Shown piece by piece: positions 20,940-32,156 of a stretch of DNA of 64,000 bases. Every line of letters starts with the position of its first letter. Within the stretch, counting starts at the first letter, position 1. The DNA is taken from NCBI GenBank assembly GCA_951802425.1, contig OX637806.1:1798001-1862000 (forward strand). Reading direction: 5' to 3'. The notes beneath the pieces are model-generated. The model was not told where the DNA came from. It saw nothing but the letters and a program-made list of their open reading frames with translations, and did no database searches. Source of the DNA: Clavaria fumosa. Its lineage: Eukaryota; Basidiomycota; Agaricomycetes; Agaricales; Clavariaceae. A program made the translations under genes and the position numbers.

Positions 20940-22510
20940 CTAGTATACTAGATACAGCTGATAGCTGTGGATCTAGTGAACTAGTTACAGCTACTAGGTG
21001 TGGACCTGGTGGACTAGTTGCAGGTACTGGCTATGGGTCTAGTGAACTAGTTACAGCTGCTAGCTGTGGGTCCAGTGGACTAGTTACAGCTACCAGCTGT
21101 GGATCTAGTGGACTAGGTGCAGCAAGTAGGTGTAGGTCTAGTGGACTAGTTGCAGCTACTAGCTGTAGATGTAGTGAACTAGTTACAGCTATTGGTTGTA
21201 GATGTAGTGAACTAGTTGCAGCCAGTAGGTGTAGGTCTAGTAGACTAGTTGCAGCTAGTTGCTGTAGATCTAGTGAACTAGTTACAGCTATTAGCTTTAG
21301 ATGTAATGAACTAGTTGCAGCTAGCTGTAGATCTAGTGAACTAGTTACAGCTATTAGTTGTAGATGTAGTGAACTAGTTGCAGCTAGTAGGTGTGGATCT
21401 AGTGAACTAGTTGAAGCTTCTAGCTGTGGGCCTAGTGGACTAGTTGCAGCTACTAGCTGTAAATGTAGTGAACTAGTTGCAGCTAGTAGGTGTAGGTCTA
21501 GTAGACTAGTTGCAGCTATTGGCTGTAGATGTAGTGAACTAGTTACAGCTAGTAGCTGTGGGTCTAGTGGACTAGTTGCAGCTACTAGCTGTAGATGTAG
21601 TGAACTAGTTACAGCTATTGGTTGTAGATGTAGTGAACTAGTTGCAGCCAGTAGGTGTAGGTCTAGTAGACTAGTTGCAGCTAGTTGCTGTAGATCTAGT
21701 GAACTAGTTACAGCTATTAGCTTTAGATGTAATGAACTAGTTGCAGCTAGCTGTAGATCTAGTGAACTAGTTACAGCTATTAGTTGTAGATGTAGTGAAC
21801 TAGTTGCAGCTAGTAGGTGTGGATCTAGTGAACTAGTTGAAGCTACCAGCTGTGGACCTAGTGGACTAGTTACAGCTGCTAGCTGTGGGTCCAGTGGACT
21901 AATTACAGCTACCAGTTGTGGATCTAGTGGACTAGGTGCAGTAAGTAGGTGTAGGTCTAGTGGACTAGTTGCAGCTACTAGCTGTGGGCCTAGTGGACTA
22001 GTTGCAGCTACTAGCTGTAAATGTAGTGAACTAGTTACAGCTATTGGTTGTAGATGTAGTGAACTAGTTGCAGCTAGTAGGTGTAGGTCTAGTAGACTAG
22101 TTGCAGCTAGTTGCTGTAGATCTAGTGAACTAGTTACAGCTATTAGCTTTAGATGTAATGAACTAGTTGCAGCTAGTTATTGTGGACCTAGTGGACTAGT
22201 GGCAGCTACCAGCTGTGGGTCTAGTGGACTAGTTACAGCCATTACCTGTGGATCTAGTGAACTAGTTGCAGCTAGTTGCTGTAGATCTAGTGAACTAGTT
22301 ACAGCTATTAGTTGTAGATGTAGTGAACTAGTTGCAGCTAGTAGCTGTGGACCTAGTGGACTAGTTGCAGCTACTAGCTGTGGGTCTAGTCAGCTACTAG
22401 CTGTAGATCTGGTGAATTAGTTACAGCTACTAGCTGTGGATCTAGTGGACTAGTTGCAGCTAGTTGCTGTGGGTCTGGTAGACTAGTTACAGCTATTAGC
22501 TGTGGATCTA
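20940..22510 (+). repeat. 33-bp satellite array with an 11-residue open frame
   Basis: About 47 tandem copies of a 33-bp unit of the form CTAGTTGCAGCTACTAGC plus TGTGGATCTAGTGAA. In one plus-strand frame the unit reads LVAATSCGSSG-like, and I find no stop from about 20950 to 22390. A 30-bp unit keeps the frame. A block of several units near 21190-21420 is repeated almost exactly at 21624-21850, which indicates higher-order duplication. There is no ATG. The array sits inside element B. Confidence 0.9.
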
Positions 22511-23309
22511 GTCAGTTAATGATGTAGATTCCTTGCAATAAATCATTGTAATTACAATAGGTGGCCATTGCAAGAATGACTGAACAAACAATAGCAAACA
22601 AAATATGCTAAAAATTAAAACAAAAACTCGAAATTGAGCAGCCCTGTGCCTGGTCCCTCAGGTACAGGTTACCAACCAGGCATAGCTGCTTTTGGTAAGC
22701 TGCTATGACCATGGGAAATTTTTTGCATGACTTGCAAAATATGACTTTTTATACACCAAAAGATCGGCAAAAATCAGGAGATTCTAGATCTGGACACCCC
22801 ACATTTGTATCTGCCTTGGTTCAGTGTCAATTTGCAAAATACACAGAAAATATTCATTTTTCTACAATTCTGCAGTACTCTGGCTTGAAAATGGATAGGA
22901 GAGGATACACACACCTACACCCACTACCTGTTAACATATGGGGAGGGTGTGGATTAGTTTCACAACTCACCCACCATCTCTGTCACCTCCCTGGAATCCA
23001 TTACTAGGAATTAGGGTGTTATTGGCCTGGGAGCATGGCTATTTGTTATATTGCAAATTCCAACCATCAGACTACACCTTATGACATCTAATACAATCAT
23101 CCAAAAGCCCATAATATTTGGTGCAGAACTACAGATTCCCCATGTCTATTTTCCCACAATTCTCAAAATCTCTCCCCAGATAGCCTCCTTTGTCAAATCA
23201 CATATTCCTGTTAGCAAGTAGCTGACAATGTATACATAAAGGCATGTTTAAAGTTTGGTGAAGTTAGGCCAAGTTCTCAGGAAGATAGCCCAGAATGTGT
23301 CTTTTGGAG
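22511..23309 (-). repeat. Dispersed repeat D, copy 1
   Basis: About 0.8 kb of AT-rich sequence present again in opposite orientation at 52095-52815 and partly at 51046-51490. Recognisable words are TTCCTTGCAATAAA, CCATTGCAAGAATGAC, AAATTTTTTGCATGACTTGCAAAATATGAC and CTTCCTGAGAACTTGG (reverse). No coding capacity is evident. It abuts the protease remnant of B at 23310. Confidence 0.82.
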
Positions 23310-23641
23310 CACTTGATAATCTCACAGTGTCCAAGACCGAATTCGACCATGACCTTGGTGAGATGCGTGATGGGTCCTCACGAGTTTGGGGTACCGTCTG
23401 CATTCCTTGTGATCATTGGAGATGGGAGTTGCTCCATGGGGAAACAGTTCTGATTGGCGAAACTGTGGTCCATGACTGAGGTCGTACTGCCGCTGTCGAT
23501 AAGCACTTTCCCATGCATGGCTCTACTTGGGAAGGTGGGAGGGGAGATTCGAACTCTGAATTCGAGTTGGGCTGTTTCTTGGCAGCCCACTATTTTTGTC
23601 ATCCTTAGAAGCAGTTTGGGAGACGAGTCAGAGACTGGCAT
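23310..23641 (-). pseudogene. B protease fragment
   Basis: Minus-strand remnant of a gypsy aspartic protease: KVLIDSGSTTSVMDHSFAN followed by MITRNADGTPNS, then a TGA and further in-frame similarity (GPITHLTKVMVEFG). The DSG active site is present. It is cut at about 23309 by repeat D, so RT and integrase are absent. Confidence 0.78.
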
Positions 23642-23689
23642 TGTCGCGGTACTAGTACAGGGGGGACTTAGGCAGGGAAGCTGCTTCCT

Positions 23690-24552
23690 TCATTCCTCGC
23701 CTGCGGGAAAATTTGCCTTCGCCTCTTTCAGCGCCCCAAGTTCCTTATCCTTCACCTCGATGGTGTCGCGAAGCTGGGCCACCAGGGCCTCAAGCTCATC
23801 GGCAGTCACGGTTGAGGTGTCGTTGGCCCAGATGTTGATCCGGGGAACTCGGGGGGGCTTGCGAGGTGGCCGGGCTGCTGACAATTGTAGCAATTGCCAC
23901 GCGACAGGATCCGGTCAACCTGCATCGCATTCGGGTCGTGCTGGGGGGGCGCAGAGGGTTGCAGGGCCGGGCGATCGGGTGGTTTGGCGTAGATGATCTG
24001 CCGGGCGGGGCGCATGGCGTCGCGACTTTCGAGCATCATATCGATGGCAAGGGCCTTCCTCTTCCAGGCAGAATAGTTGGGTGGGAGGGCAGCAGCGGCA
24101 TAGATGCGATTGGTAATATTGTAATTGAGGGCGGGCTCGAGGAGGGTAACGATGAGGTCTCTGTGAGTTCCCTCACAGAGTTCGGCCTTCGCGACTAGCT
24201 GGTCGAACTCTGTCAGGAACTCATTTACCGGGCGTTTACCTTGCTTAAGCTTCCCAAGCTTAAGGTAGGCGTTCTCCTTCTCTACCAAGTCCGAAAACTC
24301 GGCATCCATCCTTTCCCTGAAGACAGCCCAGGTGGGGCATGAGGCAGGGGCTGCAACTATCTTCTCAACCACCGAATTTGCCCAGTCTCCTGCATATCCT
24401 CCACGCATCTGGTTCAGGGCAAACAAAATTCGTTTTAGGTCTGTATTGAACCTCTCTGGCTCTGCGAGGAAGAAAACATTAAGCTGCCAGACAAAGGTTC
24501 AGTAGGCAACCTTATTCCCATCGAAGGGGGCGATAGAGAATCCGCTAGACAT
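23690..24552 (-). pseudogene. B gag, degenerate
   Basis: Minus-strand gag starting at ATG 24552 (MSSGFSIAPFDGNK). A TGA lies soon after, in place of a Trp codon. It continues through LNVFFLAEPERFNTDLKRIL, YAGDWANSVVEKI and FLTEFDQLVAKAEL to a zinc knuckle CYNCQQPGHLA that has lost its last cysteine to a frameshift. The terminal part in the shifted frame is a coiled coil, LVAQLRDTIEVKDKELGALK, ending at 23690. At least one stop and one frameshift make it non-functional. Confidence 0.75.
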
Positions 24553-25460
24553 CGTATCCGTGGAGTTCCTCATCAATGTCCAGGAGTTCCATTGAGTCGG
24601 AGGCGAAGAAGACAGAGGAGACTGAGGAGGGAGAGGGAGTCCGAGGTAATGGGGGATTGAGTCGAATGGGGAGGGCAAGGTTCGTGGGTGGTGGCGAGGG
24701 TGCTCTGCTGGCCGAGGGCATCCTGAAGACTTCTTCTGATATCTGAAGCAGGCCGAGGCCAGGCACTAGGATACGCTCGGGGGTTGATGGGTGCCCAAGT
24801 GGCGAGTCGGGGTGGGTGGCGGCTGGTGTCGATGAGGAGCCAAGCGTTGGCTGTGCGTGCTTGTAGGAAACGCTTGGGGGCGGGTTCGGGCTCGGGGGCG
24901 TTGGTCTGAACCGAGGTGGTGGCGTAGGTAAGGGGTCGTGGGGTAGGAGCGGGTGAGGGGTTCTCGGCGGGGACTCAACGTTTTCGATGTCCTCGATTGT
25001 CAGGCCTTCGGTAGCCTGACAGAATATTTCTTGGTTAAGGGTGGCGGTAAGTAGCGCGGGGAACTCTCTGGGAAAGTAGCCTGGGTGGAGCTTCTGCTCA
25101 TGAATCTCTCTCGAGGACCAAGGTCTGGGTTTGATAAACTGTTGTTCGACTGAGCAATAAACAGTGCTCTGCAGCAGTCATCCGTCCGGGGAGTTGCAGC
25201 GAGTGATGGGTACCAGTGTACGGCGATCGATGTAGCAAAGGGTGAAAAAGTGGTGTTGCTTCTGTCAGTCGGTGAGACCCAAGGGTTCTGGCAAGTTCTT
25301 CTTTCTCAGCATTTGAGAATCCAGTTTGGCGAATAGCGAGGGTCGCGGCTTTCCAAGTACGTTAGGAGGGCCAGGCAAGTTTGGTTTGGGTCGGTTGTCG
25401 ATGTCGGGATGTCGCGGACGTCGAGTTAGGACGAGGGACGGGGTTCAGACTTTGATATTA
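24553..25460 (-). other. B leader region
   Basis: Between the B 5' LTR and gag. It holds Pro/Arg-rich minus-strand frames at 24545-24766 and 24766-24978, possibly an N-terminal gag extension, but I cannot support a protein. The rest has no recognised feature. Confidence 0.45.
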
Positions 25461-26087
25461 TGTCGTGGTCGATCCTAAATCTGGAGCTCAAAGGTCGCGG
25501 TGAGGTCGCGACAAGGTCGCAAGGGTCACGTGAATAGCTGACATAAAGGCTCAACGAGGAAGTAGAAAGAGGTGATTTCTGGAGAATATCAAAGTCTGGG
25601 GAATACATGCCAAGTATCTACTTGTATATATACTGGAGTCCAAGACCATGGAAATGATATTAGTACAAGGTAGTAAGAGGAGACATACAACGGAAGCGAC
25701 GGTAGGGAGGAAATGAAAGTATCCGGGTGACGATCGCAAAGTTGCCATGGTCCCAAGAAGGGAAGTGTCGGTTGGCGGGGGAACGGGATAGCGGTGCAAG
25801 GATGCCAGGGGGACAGGAAGCCACCATGGGAAGGAGATGGGGACGCCAAGGGGATGGGATAATGGTAAAGGTGGGGCATGGGAGAAAACAAGGTCGCGTT
25901 AGGGATGGTCGCTTGATGGGCAACATCAAGTGTCAGCCTGCTGACAGGGTGATGGCATCCCGCTTGATGTGCCATCACACATTTGGGCTGTACTGTCAGT
26001 GGTGGTCATGTGAGTCCTGTGACTTACTGATCATGTGACAGGTCACGTGTCCGCGGCCTTTGCGAGTCACGTGATGTCGCCGCGACA
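25461..26087 (-). repeat. 5' LTR of B
   Basis: Intact 627-bp LTR, TGTCGCGGCGACATC to ACCACGACA on the minus strand. It preserves the uninterrupted site (TACATGCCAAG) into which A1 jumped in the other LTR. Confidence 0.88.
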
Positions 26088-26480
26088 GTACCAGTGAATC
26101 GTGTAGTGTACAGGGCAAGGAAAGGCCCTCTACATAGTCTTTCTGTAGTTTCCTGGTCCAGTGGACAGGGCCCTTGCTCTGTGACCATTGTCAGAAGGGC
26201 ACATGGGCAACTCATTAGGAGTTGTGGAGCGACCACCTGGGACACCATTTGGGCCCCACGCTAGCAACAGCTTTATAGAATAAGAGTTCGATAAGTACCT
26301 AAGTACCTAGAGAGCAGCCTGAGAGGACAGGACTGCTAAGAGATCAAAGAAATCCTGAGTGCCCAAGGCCCAGAATTTTATTTACAGCATCTACGACCGA
26401 GACCGGGTCGAGCCCAGCTCCCCCCCGATTCCCCCGTTACTGACGTCCCCGAAACCCCATCACCACCACCAGGGTCTGTG

Positions 26481-27482
26481 ATGGCTGACCACGTTGCCCC
26501 GCCTGAAGTCCACACCACGAGGCTGGATTTAGTTGTCACCCCATTTGATGGGCAAAAAAGAAATTTCCGTACATTCCTCCAGTCACTCTGCCTCCTGTTT
26601 ATGGTGAATCCAATAATGTATGCCACAGACCTGGCAAAGGTCCTCTACACCCTCAGCAAAATTGCTGGAGATGGGTTTGCCACAGAATGGGCAAATATGA
26701 AGGGAGAGGAAATCCTGGGTAACAACGAGGCTGGAACCTGGGCAGAATTTGTGGAGGAGATGAAGTGAGCGTTCGATGACCCGAATGACCGTGCGACTGC
26801 CCTTGCAGACATTGTGAGGTTGAAACAGGGTGTTATGATGGCACCAGAGTTCTTTGCAAAGTTTGAAATGATGTTCCGAAGAGCGGGGATGACAGAAGTG
26901 GCCGATTTGGACATCCTGGTCCATTGGCTGGAGTCGAACTTGAGCAGGAGGCTAGTGGGAAAGGTCTATGGTGTTTCGCCAATGCCAGAGACCTATGTGC
27001 AGTGGAAGGCACTCGCAGAAAGGCTAGATGCTCAGCAGCATCACCTCGATGGAGTCATTGTGCAGCAGAACTCTGTGCATCCTGCTCTGCCTACAACCAG
27101 CCACCCCCTCCCTCAACAAACCCGCTTTGCCCCAGCCCCCCACCCCTTCCTGGCCCAGCCACTGGCCCACACCCCTGCCCCTCCCACCATGCTGCGTCCC
27201 ACCAACACCGGTGATGCCATGGTGGTGGATCATGCCCATGCCCCTGGAGTGTTGCGCACCTGCTTCCGATGTGGCCAAGCTGGTCACATGGTGAGAGATT
27301 GCCTGCTCCAGGACATGCGCCCGCAGATCCTGAGGCTGCAGGTCTGCACCATGGAAAGCCAGGTATGTAGTGCAGAGGACTATGAGAACGAGATCGCACT
27401 GCTCCAAGACCGCCTGGAGTTGCTCGAGAGAGAGAAGAGGGCTCCTGTTGAGGAGCCGGATTTTGGAGATGAGGCCCAGTGA
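26481..27482 (+). pseudogene. A2 gag, one premature stop
   Basis: Co-linear with A1 gag (same capsid half, same zinc knuckle CFRCGQAGHMVRDC, same C-terminal coil). The Arg codon CGA after EEMK is TGA at 26766-26768. Many other Arg codons have become His, Cys, Gln or Trp codons, the expected result of CpG loss. Confidence 0.88.
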
Positions 27483-30400
27483 GTCCGAACTGGAGTCTCA
27501 GGAGTAGATATCCCAGCCCCCCTCCCATCCCTGTACCCACAGCTAGTATCCCGAAATACACTATCTTGCAGCGGAGACACACCCGGATTGGGGCTGAGGT
27601 GAAGGACAAAGCGGAAATGGAAACTGCTAAGAGTGAAATACCAAAAAGAGAAAAGGGGACTAGCAGCAAAGTGGAGCTGACGAAGCGCCTTGCAGAGGTG
27701 CTGAAGGACACCCTATTGCATATGCCCTGAGAGCTCTCCATCCAGGTGCACCTGGAGGCTCTCAGCACTGGCAAAGGGGCAACTACAAAAGCCCCTGTCA
27801 ACTCAGGCTGCACCAACTGCTTTACGGACTTGGAGTGGGCAAAAAAAGTGGGACTGGAACCATCTCCCTTGCTGAATCCAATCACCATGTATAATGTGGA
27901 TGGAACACAGAACAGGGATGGTAAGATCCAGTATGAGATGGAGCTGCTTGTGATGGTTGGTGACCACCAGGAGTGGATCCACTTCCTGCTAGGGAAGACC
28001 CAGTCCCACATGGTGATCCTTGGGCATGATTGGCTAAAGCATCATAACCCAGAGATTGACTGGGTGAAAGCTGAAGTAAGGCTCACCCACTGCCCCAACA
28101 CCTGTGCCTCCTCCCCACACAGCCACCGGCCCCCTGCCCAACCCTTGGTTCCACCAAAAGCGAGTACCCTGGCCTTGGCCAGTATCCCAGACACCCATTT
28201 TCCCAACACTGGCCCTACCCCTGATTGGCCCAGCCACTACCCTTTGGTTTTTAGTGAAGCAAAGTGGGATGAGCTTCCCCGCTCCCACCCTGACTTTGAT
28301 ATCAAAATTGAGTTTAAAACAGAACCTGGACACCTCTCCTCTAGGCTATACTCTCTAACACAAGAAGAGAAGGTGGAGATGAATCACTGGGTGGATGAGC
28401 AGCTAGCTTCTGGATGAATCCAACCTTTGAAGTTTCGTGAGCCCCTTCTTCTTCAAACGTGAGAAGGACAAGCTGCAGCCAATTATCGATTACTCTAGGC
28501 TGAACTTGCATCTAATCAAAGACAAGTACCCCCTCCCCCTCATCCGAGACACTGTGGATGTGTTAAAGGGGGCGACCATCTATTCCAAGATTGATGCGAA
28601 GGGAGGTTTCCCATCAATGCAGGTCTGGCCAGAACATCAGCACTGCTGCGCTTTCCTAATGCCTCGTGGACTCTTTGAACTGGCAGTTATGTGGTTTGGG
28701 CTACAGAATGCGCCTGCAACCTTCCAGCGCTTCATGAACCATGTGTTGAGGGAAGAGATTGCAGGGGGGCATGTCTGAGCCTATGTTGGCGATGTTATAG
28801 TGTTTGCAGAGGATTTGGCTACACACTGGTATTGGATGGATTGGGTCTTGAGGAAGTTTGGGGAGAATGGGCTGTGTCTCAGACTCAGCAAGTGCGAGTT
28901 CGAGAAGAGTGAGGTCTTCTTCCTGGGGATGAAGATCTCCCACAACTGTCTGGAGCATGACCCAGCTAAAGGCATGGCGATCTGTAACTGGCCCAGACTG
29001 AAGAATGTGAAAGAGGTACAAAGATTCAACAGGATGCTGAACTACCTCTGCTGGCACATCCCGAACCTCTCTGCCTGGGCAAAGCCACTCTTCCGGCTGA
29101 TAGGGAAGGTCCCATGGAGATGGGAGGAGGAGGAGGAAGCAGCCTTCCGAGATCTCCACCTGGCACTAGTATCAGCCCCAGTCTTGGCTCTACCACAAGA
29201 CAAAGGGAGATGGAAGGTAGAAACGGATGCGAGCAACTTGGCAACTGGAGGAGTTCTCTCGCAGCAGCAGGTGGATGGGACTTGGAGAGTTGTAGACTAT
29301 ATCTCCAAAGCCCTCACCACAGCTGAGAAGAATTATGATGTGTACGACAAGGAGTTCCTGGCTGTAATCCGGGCACTACATGAGTGGTGGGCTTACCTGA
29401 TTGGAGTGGAAGAGACTATTGAAATCTGGATGGACCATGCTAACCTCCAGTACTTCCGGAAGCCCCAGAAGTTGAAACTGAGGCAGGTCCGTTGGGTTGG
29501 AGAGCTCCAGTGCTTTGACTTTGAGATCAAGTACCGTACTGGGAAGTCAAACACGAAAGCTGATGCACTCTCATGGAGGCCAGATTATGGAGAGATGGTG
29601 GAGGAGGATGCACCAGTACAGGTCTTCCCAGAAGCTGAGACCCAGACATCATTCACATCAGAGATGGAGACACTACTCCAGACAAACAGCGCAGTACATG
29701 TGCAGAAGCCAGAGGAGCTTGATGATGAGTGGACAAGAGATCGGATGGGACTCTGGCAGAAGGCAGAAATCACATGGGTGCCCCCAGAAGCATGTGAGGC
29801 AGTGCTCACCTTTGAGCATGACCTCCCCATCGCAGGGCACCCTGGTCCATGGAAGCTGAGGGTGGCTCTGTTGAGGTCCTACTGGTGGGTGGGCATGGTG
29901 AAGGATTCCAATCAGTATGCAGGTGGATGCAAGACATGCCAACGAATCAAGCCTGATCGTACCAGGCATGCTGCTCCACTCCATCTGCACCCTGTCCCTG
30001 AGAGCCCCTGGGCAGTCATCTCTTGGGACATTGTTGGGCCTTTTCCCCTCTCACATGGTCACAATGTGATCCTTGTCATTGTCAACAAGTTTACAAAATG
30101 AACTCTCATTGAAGCTATTGGCCTTGACCTCACAGGACTTGGTGCTGCTCGGATCCTTCGAGACCGGGTCTTCTGTGACCATGGAGTCCCGCAGAAAGTT
30201 GTGAGTGACCAGGGAACCCAATTCGTGTCCAGATTCATGAGGGAGTTCTATGGGATGATTGGGGTTAAGGCGAACCCGAGCACTGCCTTCCACCCACAAA
30301 CAGATGGACAGACAGAGTGGGTCAATCAGGAGGTTGAAGTGTATCTCTGGGCCTATGTTGACCATCTGCAGGATGATTGGGCAGAGTGGCTATCCACAGC

Positions 30401-31097
30401 CAAGTTTGCACTCAATAACTGTGAGCACTCAGCCACTGGATTCACACCTTTCTATCTGGAGTATGGCCAGCACCCTTGGAATGGCGGTATCCGGCCGCCT
30501 TCTGAGGTGAACCCTGCAGCAGATGAGTGGATGGCCAAGCTCACAGAATCCCGAAGAGCAGCCAGGGAAGCAATGGGGAAGGCGGCAGATGCGATGAAGG
30601 CCAGCTATGATAAGGGAAAGCGCCCGAGTTGTGAATACTCGAAGGGGGACTTAGTCTGGCTGGATACTCGGAACCTGAAAATGGATCGACCATCCAAGAA
30701 GCTTGACAACAAGCAGGCTGGACCCTTTACTATCGAAGAGAAGGTTGGACCAGCAGTGTACCGACTCAAGCTCCCCTGAGCATGGCGCATTCACCAGGTT
30801 TTCAATGAGGTGCTACTCACCCCATATATTGCCCCCTCTTTTCCTTCCCAGAACTTGCCTCCACCCCCACCCCCCACGATTGACGACAACCACTTGGAGT
30901 ATGATGTGGAGGCAATTCTTGATGTCAAGAAGGTTGGATGGGGAGTGAAGTATTTGGTGAAGTGGTTAGGATACCCTGCAGAGGAGAACACCTGGGAACC
31001 TCGTCGCAACCTCACTAACGTTGCACTGTTGCTCCAGGACTTCTTCCAGCAATACCCTGACGAGGTGAAGTTGGCAGGTCGAGACACCCAGCCTTAA
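27479..31097 (+). pseudogene. A2 pol, five nonsense codons, a frameshift and a lost RT aspartate
   Basis: Co-linear with A1 pol and its chromodomain tail. Stops at 27728, 28415, 28776, 30099 and 30777 are each TGA where A1 has CGA. A 5-bp deletion near 28432 shifts frame just before the RT core. The RT box reads YVGD instead of YVDD (28788-28799), removing a catalytic aspartate. TGG is retained at the site where A1 has its single TGA. The chromodomain part ends at 31097. It cannot make an active polymerase. Confidence 0.9.
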
Positions 31098-31108
31098 GAG
31101 GGGGGTGA

Positions 31109-31412
31109 TGTCAGGATTGCTTACATAAGCAGGCTGGAAAGGCCAAGAAAGGATTGCAAAAGAGTTGCAGGAAGATTGTGGACAAGTCACGTGACCTGAA
31201 CAGGTGGCAGATTATGTAATAGGAAAATCACGTGACCCGGGCCTGAGCGCATCACGTGACGCACGGGGTCTGAGCGTGGGAACGCCAGCAACTCCCAAAG
31301 CACTCGCTATATATACTGTGTCCTTTTCTTACTTGTGCCCTTTTCCCCTTATGTTAGTATTGTCATCATTGACCTTACGTTAAGTCATGTGAGTGTGAGA
31401 CTAAGTCTGACA
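31109..31412 (+). repeat. 3' LTR of A2
   Basis: 304 bp, TGTCAGGATTG to CTGACA, preceded by the same purine tract as A1. It differs from the A2 5' LTR mainly by C/T transitions. Confidence 0.9.
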
Positions 31413-32156
31413 CTAACAATGTTCATCTTGCAGTGTGTTACATGGTTTCTGGGGAAGCCACAAGAATTCACTACTGATCAGGATCATGTCCTGTGCACCA
31501 CCTCATACCTCTGAAACCAGGCAAATCCTTGGTGGATGCTGTACCTTGTTCAGCAACTGCCACCCATGATGCTAACAGCATATGTGAATGATAATAGAGA
31601 TAAACCAGCAGCAATGTACCAACTGGAGTACACATTAGTGACTCACTTAACATCTAAGATCTAGGAGGACATAAATAAAGCCTGTGACCAGATTCATGTG
31701 ACTATACAATATAGGTGAAGGATGATCAGCAGGGGATGCACATGAGTCAATGATCTGAGGTGTTGTTGAAGGTTTTTATTTATTTTTCATAAATTTTGTG
31801 TTTAGTTTAATAGTTTTTAATGTTTTTGGTGTGCATACACATGGTTTGGGAGGTGTTGTTGAAGGGTTTTTAAATATTTTTGTTTTAACACTATAATCTG
31901 TTGCACCCCCAGGGGGGGTGTGATATTGATTTTTTTGCAGATTTAGGTTGATTAGGTTATAGGTAATGCTTCACTTAGCATACCAATGCACATTTCACAC
32001 CATTTCACTGTCATTTCACCAGGTTTCATTTGCAGATGAGGGATTTAGGGTTAGGTTGACTAGTGACATTAACTGTGTGTGTTTCATACCCCCTCCCCCC
32101 TTGTCATAGATCACAATCCTAGGTTCCAAAGTGAGAAGGACTAAATCAACTTATAG
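31413..32156. other. Unassigned AT-rich sequence
   Basis: No gene or clear element boundary seen. It includes T-rich stretches at 31765-31890, a short C5/G7 run near 31905-31918, and the word TTTAGGGTTAGGTTGAC near 32043. Confidence 0.4.

Larger units (their letters stand above)
14178..26087 (-). mobile_element. Gypsy-type element B, minus strand, inserted in A2
   Basis: Bounded by 627-bp LTRs and flanked by the perfect 5-bp target duplication GTACC (14173-14177 and 26088-26092). Internal parts are read on the minus strand from 25460 downwards: leader, gag, protease fragment, then unrelated repeats (20.9-23.3 kb) in place of RT and integrase, then a chromodomain tail and the 3' LTR. The 3' LTR is split by A1. 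The base after the 5' LTR reads TAATATCAAAG, which resembles an initiator-Met primer site TGGTATCAGAG with three G-to-A changes (inference). Confidence 0.85.
13615..31412 (+). mobile_element. Ty3/gypsy element A2, old, split by element B
   Basis: The outermost element of the nest. It consists of a 5' LTR (13615-13917), leader up to 14177, then after B the remaining leader from 26088, gag, pol and a 3' LTR (31109-31412). The leader sequence that B interrupted is uninterrupted in A1 at 14881-14910, which proves the two halves belong together. Its gag and pol carry many C-to-T changes relative to A1. No clear target duplication flanks the outer LTR ends (GCCAG against CTAAC). Confidence 0.9.

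Noticed and set aside
20940..22510. CRISPR-like array
   Set aside because: The 33-bp units are contiguous without unique spacers and the host is a eukaryote.
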